From Vibrio cincinnatiensis DSM 19608 (GTDB taxonomy: Bacteria; Pseudomonadota; Gammaproteobacteria; Enterobacterales; Vibrionaceae), in the NCBI RefSeq assembly GCF_900167345.1, contig NZ_FUXB01000015.1, positions 1 to 64,000 on the forward strand: 64,000 nt of DNA. The letters are read 5' to 3'. Made by a program: the position numbers and the translations under genes. The notes under the pieces were generated by a model. The model searched no databases, was not told where the DNA came from, and saw nothing but the letters and a program-made list of their open reading frames with translations. Shown here piece by piece: positions 1 to 9,444 of this stretch (the first letter of the stretch is position 1; each line of letters starts with the position of its first letter).

Positions 1-1
1 A

Positions 2-373
2 GACGGGACCAACCTGCAAACCCCAGAGCAGATGGCTCGCTATAAGCAATTTGCTGGCTGTATTAACTGTGGTTTGTGCTATGCCGCGTGTCCTCAGTTT
101 GGCTTAAATCCTGAGTTCATCGGCCCAGCAGCATTAACACTGGCGCACCGTTACAACCTTGATAGCCGTGATAACGGTAAAGCGGAACGTATGGCGCTGA
201 TCAATGGTGAAAATGGCGCTTGGGGCTGTACCTTTGTGGGTTACTGCTCAGAAGTGTGTCCAAAACACGTTGACCCCGCCGCTGCGGTTAACCAAGGCAA
301 AGTGGAGTCGTCAATGGACTTTGTGATTGCCATGTTAAAACCTGACGGTTCACCTAAGAAAGTGGAGGCATAA
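2..373 (+). CDS. frdB: Fumarate reductase iron-sulfur subunit FrdB (C-terminal part)
   Basis: Partial gene: the open frame enters at the left edge of the window and about 123 C-terminal codons are visible, so the true start is outside. The ferredoxin-like cysteine cluster [13 protein letters not shown] and the later [14 protein letters not shown], followed by DPAAA, are the classic FrdB/SdhB motifs that hold the [4Fe-4S] and [3Fe-4S] clusters. FrdB passes electrons from menaquinol at the membrane anchor to the flavin of FrdA, which reduces fumarate to succinate in anaerobic respiration. The gene ends two bases before frdC, as expected for an frdABCD operon. The ATG at 32 is internal, not a start. 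Confidence 0.97.
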   Translation, partial: DGTNLQTPEQMARYKQFAGCINCGLCYAACPQFGLNPEFIGPAALTLAHRYNLDSRDNGKAERMALINGENGAWGCTFVGYCSEVCPKHVDPAAAVNQGKVESSMDFVIAMLKPDGSPKKVEA

Positions 374-375
374 GG

Positions 376-759
376 ATGACTAACCGTAAACCGTATGTAC
401 GTGAAATGAAACGTACTTGGTGGAAAGATCACCCGTTCTACCGTTTCTACATGGTGCGTGAAGCGACCGTACTTCCGCTCATTCTCTTTACCTTATTTTT
501 AACCGTAGGCTTGGGCGCTCTGGTCAAAGGGCCAGAAGCTTGGAATGGCTGGCTGGCCTTTATGGCCAACCCACTGGTTGTGGCTATCAATATTGTGGCG
601 CTAGCAGGGAGCCTGTTCCATGCTCAAACCTTCTTCAATATGTTGCCACAAGTGGTGCCGATTCGAATCAAAGGTAAATTGCTGGATAAAAGAATCATCG
701 TTTTGACTCAGTGGGTGGCCGTGGCCGTGATTTCACTGATCGTTCTCATCGTGGTGTAA
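376..759 (+). CDS. frdC: Fumarate reductase membrane anchor subunit FrdC
   Basis: 127-residue hydrophobic protein starting two bases after the frdB stop (TAAGGATG), so translation is probably coupled. The N-terminus carries the family motif [13 protein letters not shown] with [12 protein letters not shown] following, then three membrane-spanning segments (about residues 30-50, 63-85 and 105-127). FrdC together with FrdD anchors the FrdAB catalytic dimer to the inner membrane and forms the menaquinol site. Length and sequence fit the E. coli FrdC family (about 130 residues). Confidence 0.97.
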   Translation: MTNRKPYVREMKRTWWKDHPFYRFYMVREATVLPLILFTLFLTVGLGALVKGPEAWNGWLAFMANPLVVAINIVALAGSLFHAQTFFNMLPQVVPIRIKGKLLDKRIIVLTQWVAVAVISLIVLIVV

Positions 760-769
760 GGAGCTTATT

Positions 770-1132
770 GTGATTAATACCCATCCAAAACGTTCAGATG
801 AACCTGTATGGTGGAGCCTATTTGGGGCGGGCGGCACTTGGTTTGCTATGATTACCCCGGTCACCATTCTTGTGCTTGGCATTCTTGTTCCTCTGGGGAT
901 TATTGATGCAGAAGCCATGAGCTACGAGCGAGTGGCTGAATTTGCCACCAGTATTATTGGTGCACTGTTTATCATTGCGACCCTTTCATTACCGATGTGG
1001 CATGCGATGCACCGTTTGCACCATGGCATGCATGACCTAAAATTCCATACTGGGCTTGCGGGTAAAATTGCGTGCTATGCATTTGCAGCATTAATTTCTA
1101 TCTTATCCGTGGTGTTTATCTTCCTGATTTAA
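770..1132 (+). CDS. frdD: Fumarate reductase membrane anchor subunit FrdD
   Basis: 120 residues, GTG start preceded by AAGGAGC at 758-764. Begins [21 protein letters not shown], a family signature, and has three membrane segments. The histidine-rich stretch [15 protein letters not shown] lies at the usual place near the end of the second membrane helix. It is the last gene of the frd operon: ten bases separate it from frdC, and a strong hairpin with a T-run follows. It completes the quinol-oxidising anchor of fumarate reductase. Confidence 0.97.
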   Translation: MINTHPKRSDEPVWWSLFGAGGTWFAMITPVTILVLGILVPLGIIDAEAMSYERVAEFATSIIGALFIIATLSLPMWHAMHRLHHGMHDLKFHTGLAGKIACYAFAALISILSVVFIFLI

Positions 1133-1156
1133 CCCAAGTGTTAATGGATAGAAACG

Positions 1157-1185
1157 AAAAGAGCCAGCGTATGCTGGCTCTTTTT
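1157..1185. terminator. Terminator after frdABCD (probably bidirectional)
   Basis: Eight-base stem GAGCCAGC / GCTGGCTC (1161-1168 with 1173-1180), loop GTAT, T-run on the plus strand and an A-run before the stem. It closes frd and, read on the other strand, lies downstream of efp. Confidence 0.9.
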
Positions 1186-1235
1186 ATTATGTCTTCAATC
1201 TATCAAGCCCCTATGAGTTATAGAGGCTGATTAGA

Positions 1236-1802
1236 TTATTTTACGCGGCTAACGTATTCACTGCTACGAGTGTCGACTTTGATGACTTCACCAACCGCAA
1301 TAAAGAGCGGAACACGAACCACAGCACCGGTTGATAATGTCGCGGGTTTACCGCCTGTTCCTTGCGTATCCCCTTTCAAGCCAGGATCGGTTTCCGTCAC
1401 TTCCAATTCAACGAAGTTTGGTGGTGTTACCGAAATTGGGTTACCATTCCACAGGGTCAATGTACAGGTTGTATTTTCAACCAACCACTTAGCATTATCA
1501 CCAACCGCTTTAAGGTCTGCTGCAATTTGCTCAAAGGTTTCGTTGTTCATAAAGTGATAGAATTCACCATCGTTGTACAGATAATCAAGATCGATATCGA
1601 TAACATCTGCAACTTCTACGCTATCACCTGACTTAAAGGTTTTCTCGAGTACTTTGCCAGAAAGTAGTTTACGGATTCGTACTCGGTTGAACGCTTGACC
1701 TTTACCTGGTTTAACAAACTCGTTTTCGAGAATGACACAAGGCTCGTTATCAAGCATAATTTTGAGACCGCCTTTAAATTCATTCGTGCTAACAGTAGCC
1801 AT
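1236..1802 (-). CDS. efp: Elongation factor P
   Basis: 188 residues, the standard EF-P length. EF-P enters the ribosomal E-site and rescues ribosomes stalled at polyproline. Three beta-barrel domains are expected: a KOW-like N-terminal domain, a central EF-P/YeiP domain and a C-terminal OB domain with the signature region around [13 protein letters not shown]. Lys34 in the loop PGKGQAF is the residue that receives (R)-beta-lysine. Start ATG is preceded by GAGGAAATA. The gene lies divergent from epmB, whose product makes the lysine used for that modification, with only 32 bases between the two starts. Confidence 0.98.
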   Translation of the reverse strand: MATVSTNEFKGGLKIMLDNEPCVILENEFVKPGKGQAFNRVRIRKLLSGKVLEKTFKSGDSVEVADVIDIDLDYLYNDGEFYHFMNNETFEQIAADLKAVGDNAKWLVENTTCTLTLWNGNPISVTPPNFVELEVTETDPGLKGDTQGTGGKPATLSTGAVVRVPLFIAVGEVIKVDTRSSEYVSRVK

Positions 1803-1834
1803 TATTTCCTCTTACATTCTTCGAGTTAAATTCA

Positions 1835-2857
1835 ATGCCGCACATAATAACCCGAAAAGTCCAATCTGTTGAGCAAAACTGGCTACAACAGCTAGCAAAT
1901 GGGATATCGGATCCGGGTCAATTACTCACACAGCTTGACATTGATCCCACCCCTTGGCAAGCCGGCTTCCAAGCTCGTGACTTGTTTGCCCAGCGGGTGC
2001 CGCTCAGTTTTGTTGAGCGCATGGAGAAGGGCAACCCACACGATCCCCTACTGCGCCAAGTGTTACCGCTCAGTGCCGAGTTTGAGGTGCATGAAGGCTA
2101 TTCAACCGATCCCTTAGCAGAACAAAAAAATCCGATTCCAGGTTTATTACATAAATACCGTAACCGTTGCTTACTGATCGTCAAAGGCGGTTGTGCGATT
2201 AACTGCCGCTACTGTTTTCGTCGCCATTTCCCTTACCAAGAAAACAAAGGTAATAAACATGCCTGGCAGCAAAGCTTAGATTATATTGCTCAGCACTCCG
2301 AGTTGAATGAAGTGATCCTCTCTGGCGGCGATCCTTTAATGGCGAAAGATCACGAACTTACTTGGCTGCTCGAACGTATTGCCACCATTCCACATATTAA
2401 ACGGCTTCGTATTCACTCTCGCTTACCCGTCGTCATTCCTGCACGCATTACCGATGAGTTAGTTGCGCTATTTGCCAACACCACTTTACAAGTGTTATTG
2501 GTCACTCACATCAACCATGCTAATGAAATTAACCTTGAACTCAAACAGCAACTGGCTCGATTACGCGCCGTTAATGTCACACTACTCAATCAAGGTGTAC
2601 TCCTTAAAGGAGTGAACGATTCTATTGAAGCTCAGGTTGCCTTGAGTGAAGCACTGTTTGATGCCGGCATTCTGCCTTACTACTTACACGTACTGGATAA
2701 AGTGCAAGGCGCGGCTCATTTCTACGTCAGCGATGAACAAGCAAGATCCATCATGTCAGGCGTTATAGAGCAAGTCTCCGGTTATCTGGTGCCGAAACTG
2801 ACCCGTGAAATCGGTGGTCGCCCCAGTAAAACACCGTTGGACTTACACCTAGAGTAA
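1835..2857 (+). CDS. epmB: EF-P lysine 2,3-aminomutase EpmB (radical SAM)
   Basis: 340 residues. The radical-SAM motif C-x3-C-x2-C is seen at Cys120, Cys124 and Cys127 (CAINCRYCFRR), and SGGDPL, typical of the lysine 2,3-aminomutase family, follows. EpmB converts (S)-alpha-lysine to (R)-beta-lysine, which EpmA then attaches to EF-P Lys34. The length and short N-terminal region match the EpmB branch rather than clostridial KamA. Placement divergent from efp supports the call. epmA is not in the window; in relatives it lies near frdA, just beyond the left edge. Confidence 0.95.
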   Translation: MPHIITRKVQSVEQNWLQQLANGISDPGQLLTQLDIDPTPWQAGFQARDLFAQRVPLSFVERMEKGNPHDPLLRQVLPLSAEFEVHEGYSTDPLAEQKNPIPGLLHKYRNRCLLIVKGGCAINCRYCFRRHFPYQENKGNKHAWQQSLDYIAQHSELNEVILSGGDPLMAKDHELTWLLERIATIPHIKRLRIHSRLPVVIPARITDELVALFANTTLQVLLVTHINHANEINLELKQQLARLRAVNVTLLNQGVLLKGVNDSIEAQVALSEALFDAGILPYYLHVLDKVQGAAHFYVSDEQARSIMSGVIEQVSGYLVPKLTREIGGRPSKTPLDLHLE

Positions 2858-2983
2858 CGCCCTGTTTTGACCTATCGTCACGCTAAAAATTTTTTATCTT
2901 CCCTTATGGGTATTCGCCATTTACATCGTCAATGGCTAAGGCATACTGCTCGCTTCCCTAGTCATTTTCCGGAGAAGAACGTG

Positions 2984-3454
2984 GTGAGCTTAGATGTATT
3001 ATTAGACCTTGGCCCTTTTCGTTGGCCAGCCCTCTTTTGCTGTGCGCTGAATGGGTTACTGGTTGGTGTGGAACGGCAAACCCGAGGAAAACCCGTCGGC
3101 ATTCGAACGTCTATCTTAATCATTTCCGGTACTTACTGTTTTATGGCGATGGCGGTTTCTCTTTCGCCCAATACACTGGATCAAGCTCGCGTACTAGGAC
3201 AAATCATTACCGGTGTCGGTTTTTTAGGTGCTGGGGTAATGATGACTCAAGATGGAAAAATTCATGGTGTTACCTCTGCGGCGGTGATCTGGGTACTGGC
3301 GGCACTAGGATTAATGATTGGCCTAGGTTATTGGAGACAATCGGTCGTCATCACCTTGCTAGCATTAAGTGTGCTCTATGGGGTAGATAAAGTCGAAAAT
3401 ACCTTTCAAAGCCTGCGTCGAGGCGTTCATCAGAGGTTACGTCGTCGTCACTAA
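2984..3454 (+). CDS. Small MgtC/SapB-family membrane protein
   Basis: 156 residues from the GTG at 2984, chosen because GGAGAAG at 2971-2977 sits six bases upstream. The frame is open back to a TTG at 2867, but that extension is basic, has no family similarity I recognise and would place the first membrane helix unusually late. Features of the family: GLLVGVERQTRGKPVGIRT, then ITGVGFLGAGVM and GVTSAAVIWV, across about four or five membrane segments. MgtC/SapB proteins are linked to magnesium limitation and virulence in other bacteria, but the small SapB-like members lack the MgtC C-terminal domain, so the function here is unknown. It follows epmB after about 125 bases. Confidence 0.8.
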   Translation: MSLDVLLDLGPFRWPALFCCALNGLLVGVERQTRGKPVGIRTSILIISGTYCFMAMAVSLSPNTLDQARVLGQIITGVGFLGAGVMMTQDGKIHGVTSAAVIWVLAALGLMIGLGYWRQSVVITLLALSVLYGVDKVENTFQSLRRGVHQRLRRRH

Positions 3455-3471
3455 GTACGAAGAGCGCGTCT

Positions 3472-4947
3472 TCATTGACGCGACTCACACGCCCCTGCTG
3501 GCGATGCTTGGTGTATCTGGACCTGATAACCGCGTTCATCCGGTCCGACAAAATCAACAAAGTGATGAATGGCCTCTAACGAATCTTCATCATAGTGAGT
3601 CACATACAACAACTGACTCAATTGGTTAGAAGCTATTCGATTGAGAGCATGGAAGATCAACTTACGATTAAGATAGTCAAGCCCTTGATAAGGCTCATCA
3701 AGAATCAATAATGCAGGCTGTTTGATCAAAGCTCGTCCAATCAGTAATAATCTCTGCTGACCATAATCCAGTTGACGGAAACCGACCTTTTCAAACTCAC
3801 TCATCTCCAGAATACTCAACCACTCACGCGCCAACAAAATTTCTTTTTTACTGGGTTGTTGATAAAGACCAATTGAGTCATAAAAACCCGACACCAGCAC
3901 TTCCAGTGCGCTACAGTTAACCCGATATTGGAGATGCAAAGCCGATGAAACGACGCCAATATGCCGTTTTACATCCCAAATGCTTTCTCCGCTGCCCCGT
4001 TTCATGCCAAGTACCGTGATATCGTTACTGTAACATTGTGGATGATCCCCCAAGATCAACCCCAATAAAGTACTTTTACCACACCCATTCGGTCCACGAA
4101 TCTGCCAATGTTGCCCCTGCTCAATCTGCCAACTCACCCCATGAAAAATAGGCGCATCCACATACTCTACAGAAACCTCGTTCATCACCACCAGAGGATT
4201 AGGGTATGGATGAGGCGTTTGATGGGCATGAAGTAAGGCTAGCATCGCCTCACTTTTCTCCTGTGACAATGCTTTCATTTGTGCCATCACCGGATGGGTT
4301 AACCAAGCATCACGCGTCAGTGTCTGCGTCAGTTTTTGCTCATCAAACAGAGCAACATGGGTAATGAAGGGGGGCAGTTCTTCTTCACGAGAGGTGACGA
4401 TCAACAGTGACAAAGATTGAGCAAGTTCATTCAGTAACTGGGTAAGTAATCTTCGATGTGCAGCATCCAAACCTGAATAGGGTTCGTCCAAGATCAGCAA
4501 CTGCGGTTTGCATGCTATGGCCCGTGCTAGCATCACACGACGAGTTTCTCCGGTTGATAATTGACGAAAGCCCCGTCGACGAATCGCCAACAAGTCTGTT
4601 TTAGCCAGTAATTCATCAAGAACATCACTCTCACATCCCGCATTCATCACTAACTCTTCTACGGTTGAACCATAATCCATCTGATCCATAAAATCCGTTT
4701 CATCGTTCTCTAACTCAAAATCCAGCAAGCGCTGTTGCTCATGAAGAGAAACACAAGCAACCCCCTCCGGAAGCTCCGTTATTTCTCCCTGTTGTGGGGG
4801 GATCTCCCCACTGAGTATCTTAACGAGTAAAGAGGCCGCATGACTGTGAGTGGAAAAAATACCCCAATGCTGCCCTGCCGCCAAAGTCCACTGGTCAATA
4901 CTCAAATCCACCGAGACGGTATGATGTTTAAGTTTTTGAATATGCAT
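3472..4947 (-). CDS. modF: ModF-like protein with two ABC ATPase domains
   Basis: 491 residues with two ABC domains and no membrane segments. N-terminal domain: signature LSTGETRR and Walker B LLILDEPYSG are intact, but the place of the P-loop (residues 29-39, GIFSTHSHAAS) has neither GxxGxGKS nor the lysine. C-terminal domain: Walker A GPNGCGKS, signature-like LDYGQQRLLL and Walker B LLILDEPYQG. The layout matches ModF (PhrA) of E. coli, an ATPase encoded with molybdate uptake genes there; its exact job is not settled. No mod transporter genes are nearby. The stop is 17 bases from that of the convergent MgtC-like gene. Confidence 0.85.
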   Translation of the reverse strand: MHIQKLKHHTVSVDLSIDQWTLAAGQHWGIFSTHSHAASLLVKILSGEIPPQQGEITELPEGVACVSLHEQQRLLDFELENDETDFMDQMDYGSTVEELVMNAGCESDVLDELLAKTDLLAIRRRGFRQLSTGETRRVMLARAIACKPQLLILDEPYSGLDAAHRRLLTQLLNELAQSLSLLIVTSREEELPPFITHVALFDEQKLTQTLTRDAWLTHPVMAQMKALSQEKSEAMLALLHAHQTPHPYPNPLVVMNEVSVEYVDAPIFHGVSWQIEQGQHWQIRGPNGCGKSTLLGLILGDHPQCYSNDITVLGMKRGSGESIWDVKRHIGVVSSALHLQYRVNCSALEVLVSGFYDSIGLYQQPSKKEILLAREWLSILEMSEFEKVGFRQLDYGQQRLLLIGRALIKQPALLILDEPYQGLDYLNRKLIFHALNRIASNQLSQLLYVTHYDEDSLEAIHHFVDFVGPDERGYQVQIHQASPAGACESRQ

Positions 4948-5020
4948 GCTATTCCTTCCTTAGATACGTCAATTTAGTGTGCAAAACTTAAGCCCACTTA
5001 GCTAGCCATTTTTTTGCCAT

Positions 5021-5050
5021 AAAAAAACCGGAGTAAAAACTCCGGTTTTT
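5021..5050. terminator. Terminator of groESL (bidirectional shape)
   Basis: Stem CCGGAGT / ACTCCGG (5028-5034 with 5039-5045) with an AAAA loop, flanked by A7 on the left and T6 on the right. On the minus strand it lies 25 bases past the groEL stop. Confidence 0.9.
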
Positions 5051-5074
5051 TAAGAGGTAGAGGCTAAGCCCGCA

Positions 5075-6724
<1,650 letters not shown>

Positions 6725-6763
6725 CTAGAATGCGTTTTTTATCGATTAGTTTGCTGTGAGCAA

Positions 6764-7054
6764 TTACTCAACGATTGCCAAAATGTCATTTTCAGACAAG
6801 ATTAAAACTTCTTTACCGTCGATTTTTTCGGTCTTAGTACCATAACCTTCGGCAAAAATGACCGTATCACCGATTTTTACATCTAAGGGCAGCACGGTGC
6901 CATTTTCCAGAATACGACCTTTGCCTACGGCAAGTACGGTACCGCGAGTGGATTTCTCAGCCGCTGAACCAGTGAGAACAATGCCACCAGCAGATTTTGA
7001 TTCAACTTCTTGGCGTTCAACGATAACTCGATCATGTAATGGACGAATATTCAT
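6764..7054 (-). CDS. groES: Co-chaperonin GroES
   Basis: 96 residues from the ATG at 7054 ([12 protein letters not shown]), preceded by AGGAGAGAGG. A longer frame reaching 7162 is an artefact: it would translate the heat-shock promoter and leader. The mobile-loop region ([23 protein letters not shown] split across residues 14-36) and the roof loop are visible. GroES caps the GroEL ring. First gene of the groES-groEL operon. Confidence 0.98.
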   Translation of the reverse strand: MNIRPLHDRVIVERQEVESKSAGGIVLTGSAAEKSTRGTVLAVGKGRILENGTVLPLDVKIGDTVIFAEGYGTKTEKIDGKEVLILSENDILAIVE

Positions 7055-7120
7055 CGGTCCTCTCTCCTGAATTGATTTCCGTTTGGTTAATAAAACGCTG
7101 ATTGACCAGCTTGTGAGTGA

Positions 7121-7154
7121 TATGTGGGGGAGACAATCCCATAACCCAAGGGGG
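7121..7154 (-). promoter_or_regulatory. Sigma-32 (heat shock) promoter of groESL
   Basis: Read on the minus strand: CCCCCTTGGGT (7154-7144), 13 bases after CTTGGGT, then CCCCCACATA (7130-7121). This fits the heat-shock pattern CTTGAAA - N13-15 - CCCCATnT with a two-base departure in the -35 box. It lies about 67 bases before the groES start. Confidence 0.7.
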
Positions 7155-7245
7155 AAACGCAAAAAAAACGTGATCTAATTAACAAATTTATTGGGAAGTT
7201 ATCTTGAGAAGAGCGAGACGACTCCGTAACAAGATTGTAAATTCT

Positions 7246-7273
7246 TTGCTTTATTAAACGGTTTAACCATAAT
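7246..7273 (+). promoter_or_regulatory. Promoter with internal palindrome, upstream of SufR-like gene
   Basis: Candidate -35 TTGCTT (7246-7251), 16-base spacer, -10 CATAAT (7268-7273), 25 bases before the ATG at 7298. The spacer contains TTAAAC-G-GTTTAA (7254-7266), a perfect six-base inverted repeat around one base. A repressor bound there would block the promoter; autoregulation is an inference. Confidence 0.5.
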
Positions 7274-7297
7274 AGTCACAGCATTAAGAGGAAGATC

Positions 7298-7930
7298 ATG
7301 AAGACCATCGAGCGAATATTACACACCATCAAGCGTGAAGGCGCGGTTACCGCTAAGCAGCTCGCCAACGATTTGGGAATAACCACGATGGGCGCTCGTC
7401 AGCATTTGCAAAGCTTAGAACAAGACGGCATTCTCGATTTTTATGATGTGAAGGTAAAAGTCGGACGCCCGACTCGCCACTGGTCACTCACCCAGAAGGG
7501 CCATAACCAATTTGCCGATCGCCATGGAGAACTAACCATTCAGGTCATTGAAGCGGTTGAACATCTTTTTGGCCAAGAAGGGTTAGCCCAAGTTACCGCT
7601 GAGCGTGAAATACAAACACTCTCTTATTATCGTTCAGCCTTACACGCCTGCCATTCATTAACCAGTAAATTACAAACCTTAGTGAAATTGCGAGAGCAAG
7701 AAGGTTATATGGCCGAGTTAGAACATACTGAATCCGGGTTTATGCTGTTTGAAAACCATTGCCCTATCTGTAAAGCAGCAAAACGCTGCCCAGCGTTGTG
7801 CCTGTCAGAGCTCAATATTTTCCAACAGCTACTGGGAGAGGACTGTGTGATTGAACGAAGCGAACACATTATCTCGGGGCAACATCGCTGCGCCTATCGA
7901 ATTACACCACATCCGTTGACCACAAAGTAA
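7298..7930 (+). CDS. SufR-like HTH transcriptional regulator with C-terminal cysteines
   Basis: 210 residues. The N-terminal winged helix-turn-helix (about 4-65: TAKQLANDLGITTMGARQHL, then GRPTRHWSLT as the wing) is followed by a helical middle and a cysteine-rich end. Cys155, 168, 183 and 198 are spaced C-x12-C-x14-C-x14-C, very close to the spacing I recall for SufR, whose cysteines hold a [4Fe-4S] cluster; Cys158 and Cys164 are extra. This suggests a redox- or iron-sulfur-responsive regulator of the COG2345 type. No suf or isc genes are near; it is divergent from groES by 243 bases. Target genes are unknown apart from a likely operator in its own promoter. Start ATG preceded by AAGAGGAAG. 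Confidence 0.8.
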   Translation: MKTIERILHTIKREGAVTAKQLANDLGITTMGARQHLQSLEQDGILDFYDVKVKVGRPTRHWSLTQKGHNQFADRHGELTIQVIEAVEHLFGQEGLAQVTAEREIQTLSYYRSALHACHSLTSKLQTLVKLREQEGYMAELEHTESGFMLFENHCPICKAAKRCPALCLSELNIFQQLLGEDCVIERSEHIISGQHRCAYRITPHPLTTK

Positions 7931-8065
7931 ATTTCCCCACACAGTTCGACCTTTTCTTATTATTAAGAATATCGATACTCCTTCCAGTTTAAGTCGCCGA
8001 CCTCACCTATACTCAGATCAATGGTTTCCAGTTTCTACCACGTTATTGATTGCAAGGAGAGAAGG

Positions 8066-8404
8066 ATGACTCCCCCTGACACCTCACAAGCACTTCCCTC
8101 ATTTGATGAGCTGGTATCGCTTGCACAACAAGACCAACAGGCCTTTGTTCAATTGAAGCAGAGCTTGTGTAACGCCCTCATTGATGCTTCATCTTCCACG
8201 ATGCAGGATAGGCTTCGAGCACAACAAAGCCATATTGATCGAGTACTCAGTCAATGTAAAAATCCCACCCATGCCAATGTCACATTGATGCGAGAACTCA
8301 GATTACAGATGGTTCGATTTCGTGACGTCTTAGAAGGTGAAATGGACGAGAGGCCGAATGCAGATATCATCCCTTTTCGCCCCCGAAGCACGCATTGGCG
8401 TTAA
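8066..8404 (+). CDS. DUF3135 family protein
   Basis: 112 residues from the ATG at 8066, which has AAGGAG six bases upstream; the frame is open to 8021 but that extension has no ribosome-binding site. The core LPSFDELVSLAQQDQQAF, then RLRAQQSHIDRVL and KNPTHANVTLMRELRLQM, resembles the DUF3135 family of short, soluble, helical proteins common in Vibrio and relatives. Function unknown. Its stop codon overlaps the stop codon of the convergent DUF805 gene (8401-8404). Confidence 0.75.
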   Translation: MTPPDTSQALPSFDELVSLAQQDQQAFVQLKQSLCNALIDASSSTMQDRLRAQQSHIDRVLSQCKNPTHANVTLMRELRLQMVRFRDVLEGEMDERPNADIIPFRPRSTHWR

Positions 8405-8832
8405 CGCGACACGGGATTTTTACCAAATCGATTATCCCCTTGTGTCCCCGCAAGAAAGCCACACTCAACTAAAATCCAACTTCCACAGCTAAGCGCAGCT
8501 AAAGCAAGAAAGCTATCAAACCAACTGGGTGAAGTCGCAAGGCTTGCCTCTCCCACAGGAACGCTCATTCTGCCTAAAATAAGAGGAAGGTTGAGCAATA
8601 GCCACCAACTCGATTTGTCTCTGTCATGCCAACGTTTGGCCGTGACAGCGAGATCAGGTAGCAAGATCATCAACATAACCAAAGGTAATAACGAAGGAGC
8701 CCAGTGGGGAAACCAACGGTTTGCCGTTAAAATAAAGATGGCAATAAAGAGGTAGTAGCACCCATTCCAAATCCAAAAAGTTTGGCGACCAATTCGCCCA
8801 TGAAAAGAAAAAAGGAGTTGCTGTAATGGCAT
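8401..8832 (-). CDS. DUF805 family inner-membrane protein
   Basis: 143 residues with about four membrane segments. It begins with the DUF805 hallmark FSFHGRIGRQTFWIW and has KRWHDRDKSSWW in the middle, both conserved in this family. Function is not established. In E. coli, as I recall, the DUF805 gene yiiR lies near tpiA; here tpiA is also close (9445), so this may be the positional equivalent. Stop codon overlaps that of the DUF3135 gene on the other strand. Confidence 0.8.
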   Translation of the reverse strand: MPLQQLLFSFHGRIGRQTFWIWNGCYYLFIAIFILTANRWFPHWAPSLLPLVMLMILLPDLAVTAKRWHDRDKSSWWLLLNLPLILGRMSVPVGEASLATSPSWFDSFLALAALSCGSWILVECGFLAGTQGDNRFGKNPVSR

Positions 8833-8876
8833 TACGTTTCCTACCTACGATTGATGAAATACAGTGCTTCTATAAT

Positions 8877-9224
8877 CTAATGAGTGATTTTTTGAAAACT
8901 CGCTCTGTCCATGTCACGAATATTCACGGTTAAAGAATAGACTTGACTGGCTTGCTCTGAAAGAACGTTAATGAGTTGCTGCGCTAACCGTTGTTTTTGC
9001 GACTCCGTTCGCCCATCCAGTAATTCGACATTAAGATGGATAAAATCCGCACTGTTTCCCAGCTCGCCAATGAGCCAATGATGGCAACGTAGCGTGCGAG
9101 ATTTGACCGAAGATGCTTCAAACAACCCGCTTTGAAGCGCAATTTGATGTATATCTTCCAATAAACCTTGAATATTCACTCGCTCTTCCACCGAGTTCGA
9201 ATACTCCAATACAAGATTAGGCAT
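8877..9224 (-). CDS. CHMI-family small tautomerase-like protein
   Basis: 115 residues from the ATG at 9224, preceded by AAGGAG with six bases between; a GTG directly upstream (9227) is less well spaced. This start gives MPNLVLEYS, so proline becomes residue 1 after Met removal, as needed for the catalytic base of the tautomerase superfamily. The rest (SRTLRCHHWLIG, FIHLNVELLDGRTESQKQRL) resembles 5-carboxymethyl-2-hydroxymuconate isomerase (HpcD). No other homoprotocatechuate genes are near, so the substrate is unknown and the HpcD reaction should not be assumed. Confidence 0.75.
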   Translation of the reverse strand: MPNLVLEYSNSVEERVNIQGLLEDIHQIALQSGLFEASSVKSRTLRCHHWLIGELGNSADFIHLNVELLDGRTESQKQRLAQQLINVLSEQASQVYSLTVNIRDMDRASFQKITH

Positions 9225-9444
9225 CACTGACTCCTTGTTTATTCACCAGCCTTCACTATACCCAAGTGAGACAAAAAGTCAGCGCCTTACACGATGATTC
9301 TGTCTAACGAATCACGGCTCAAGCTACGCAATAGAGAAAATAGGATCCTAGAAAGTCATGACCATAGTCATGATCTACGCGATTTTATCTGTTATATTCT
9401 TCGCCAGTCGATTTTTTTTATCAATTGAAATTGGAGATATTCCT

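Noticed and set aside
3459..3482. Small GC-rich hairpins at the MgtC-like/modF junction
   Set aside because: Stems of five or six bases inside the modF end without T-runs; not convincing as terminators.
7055..7162. N-terminal extension of groES
   Set aside because: Covers the sigma-32 promoter; GroES proteins start at [10 protein letters not shown].
9358..9444. Hydrophobic extension of TpiA resembling a signal sequence
   Set aside because: TpiA is cytosolic, the extension is not family-like, and the ATG at 9445 has its own ribosome-binding site.
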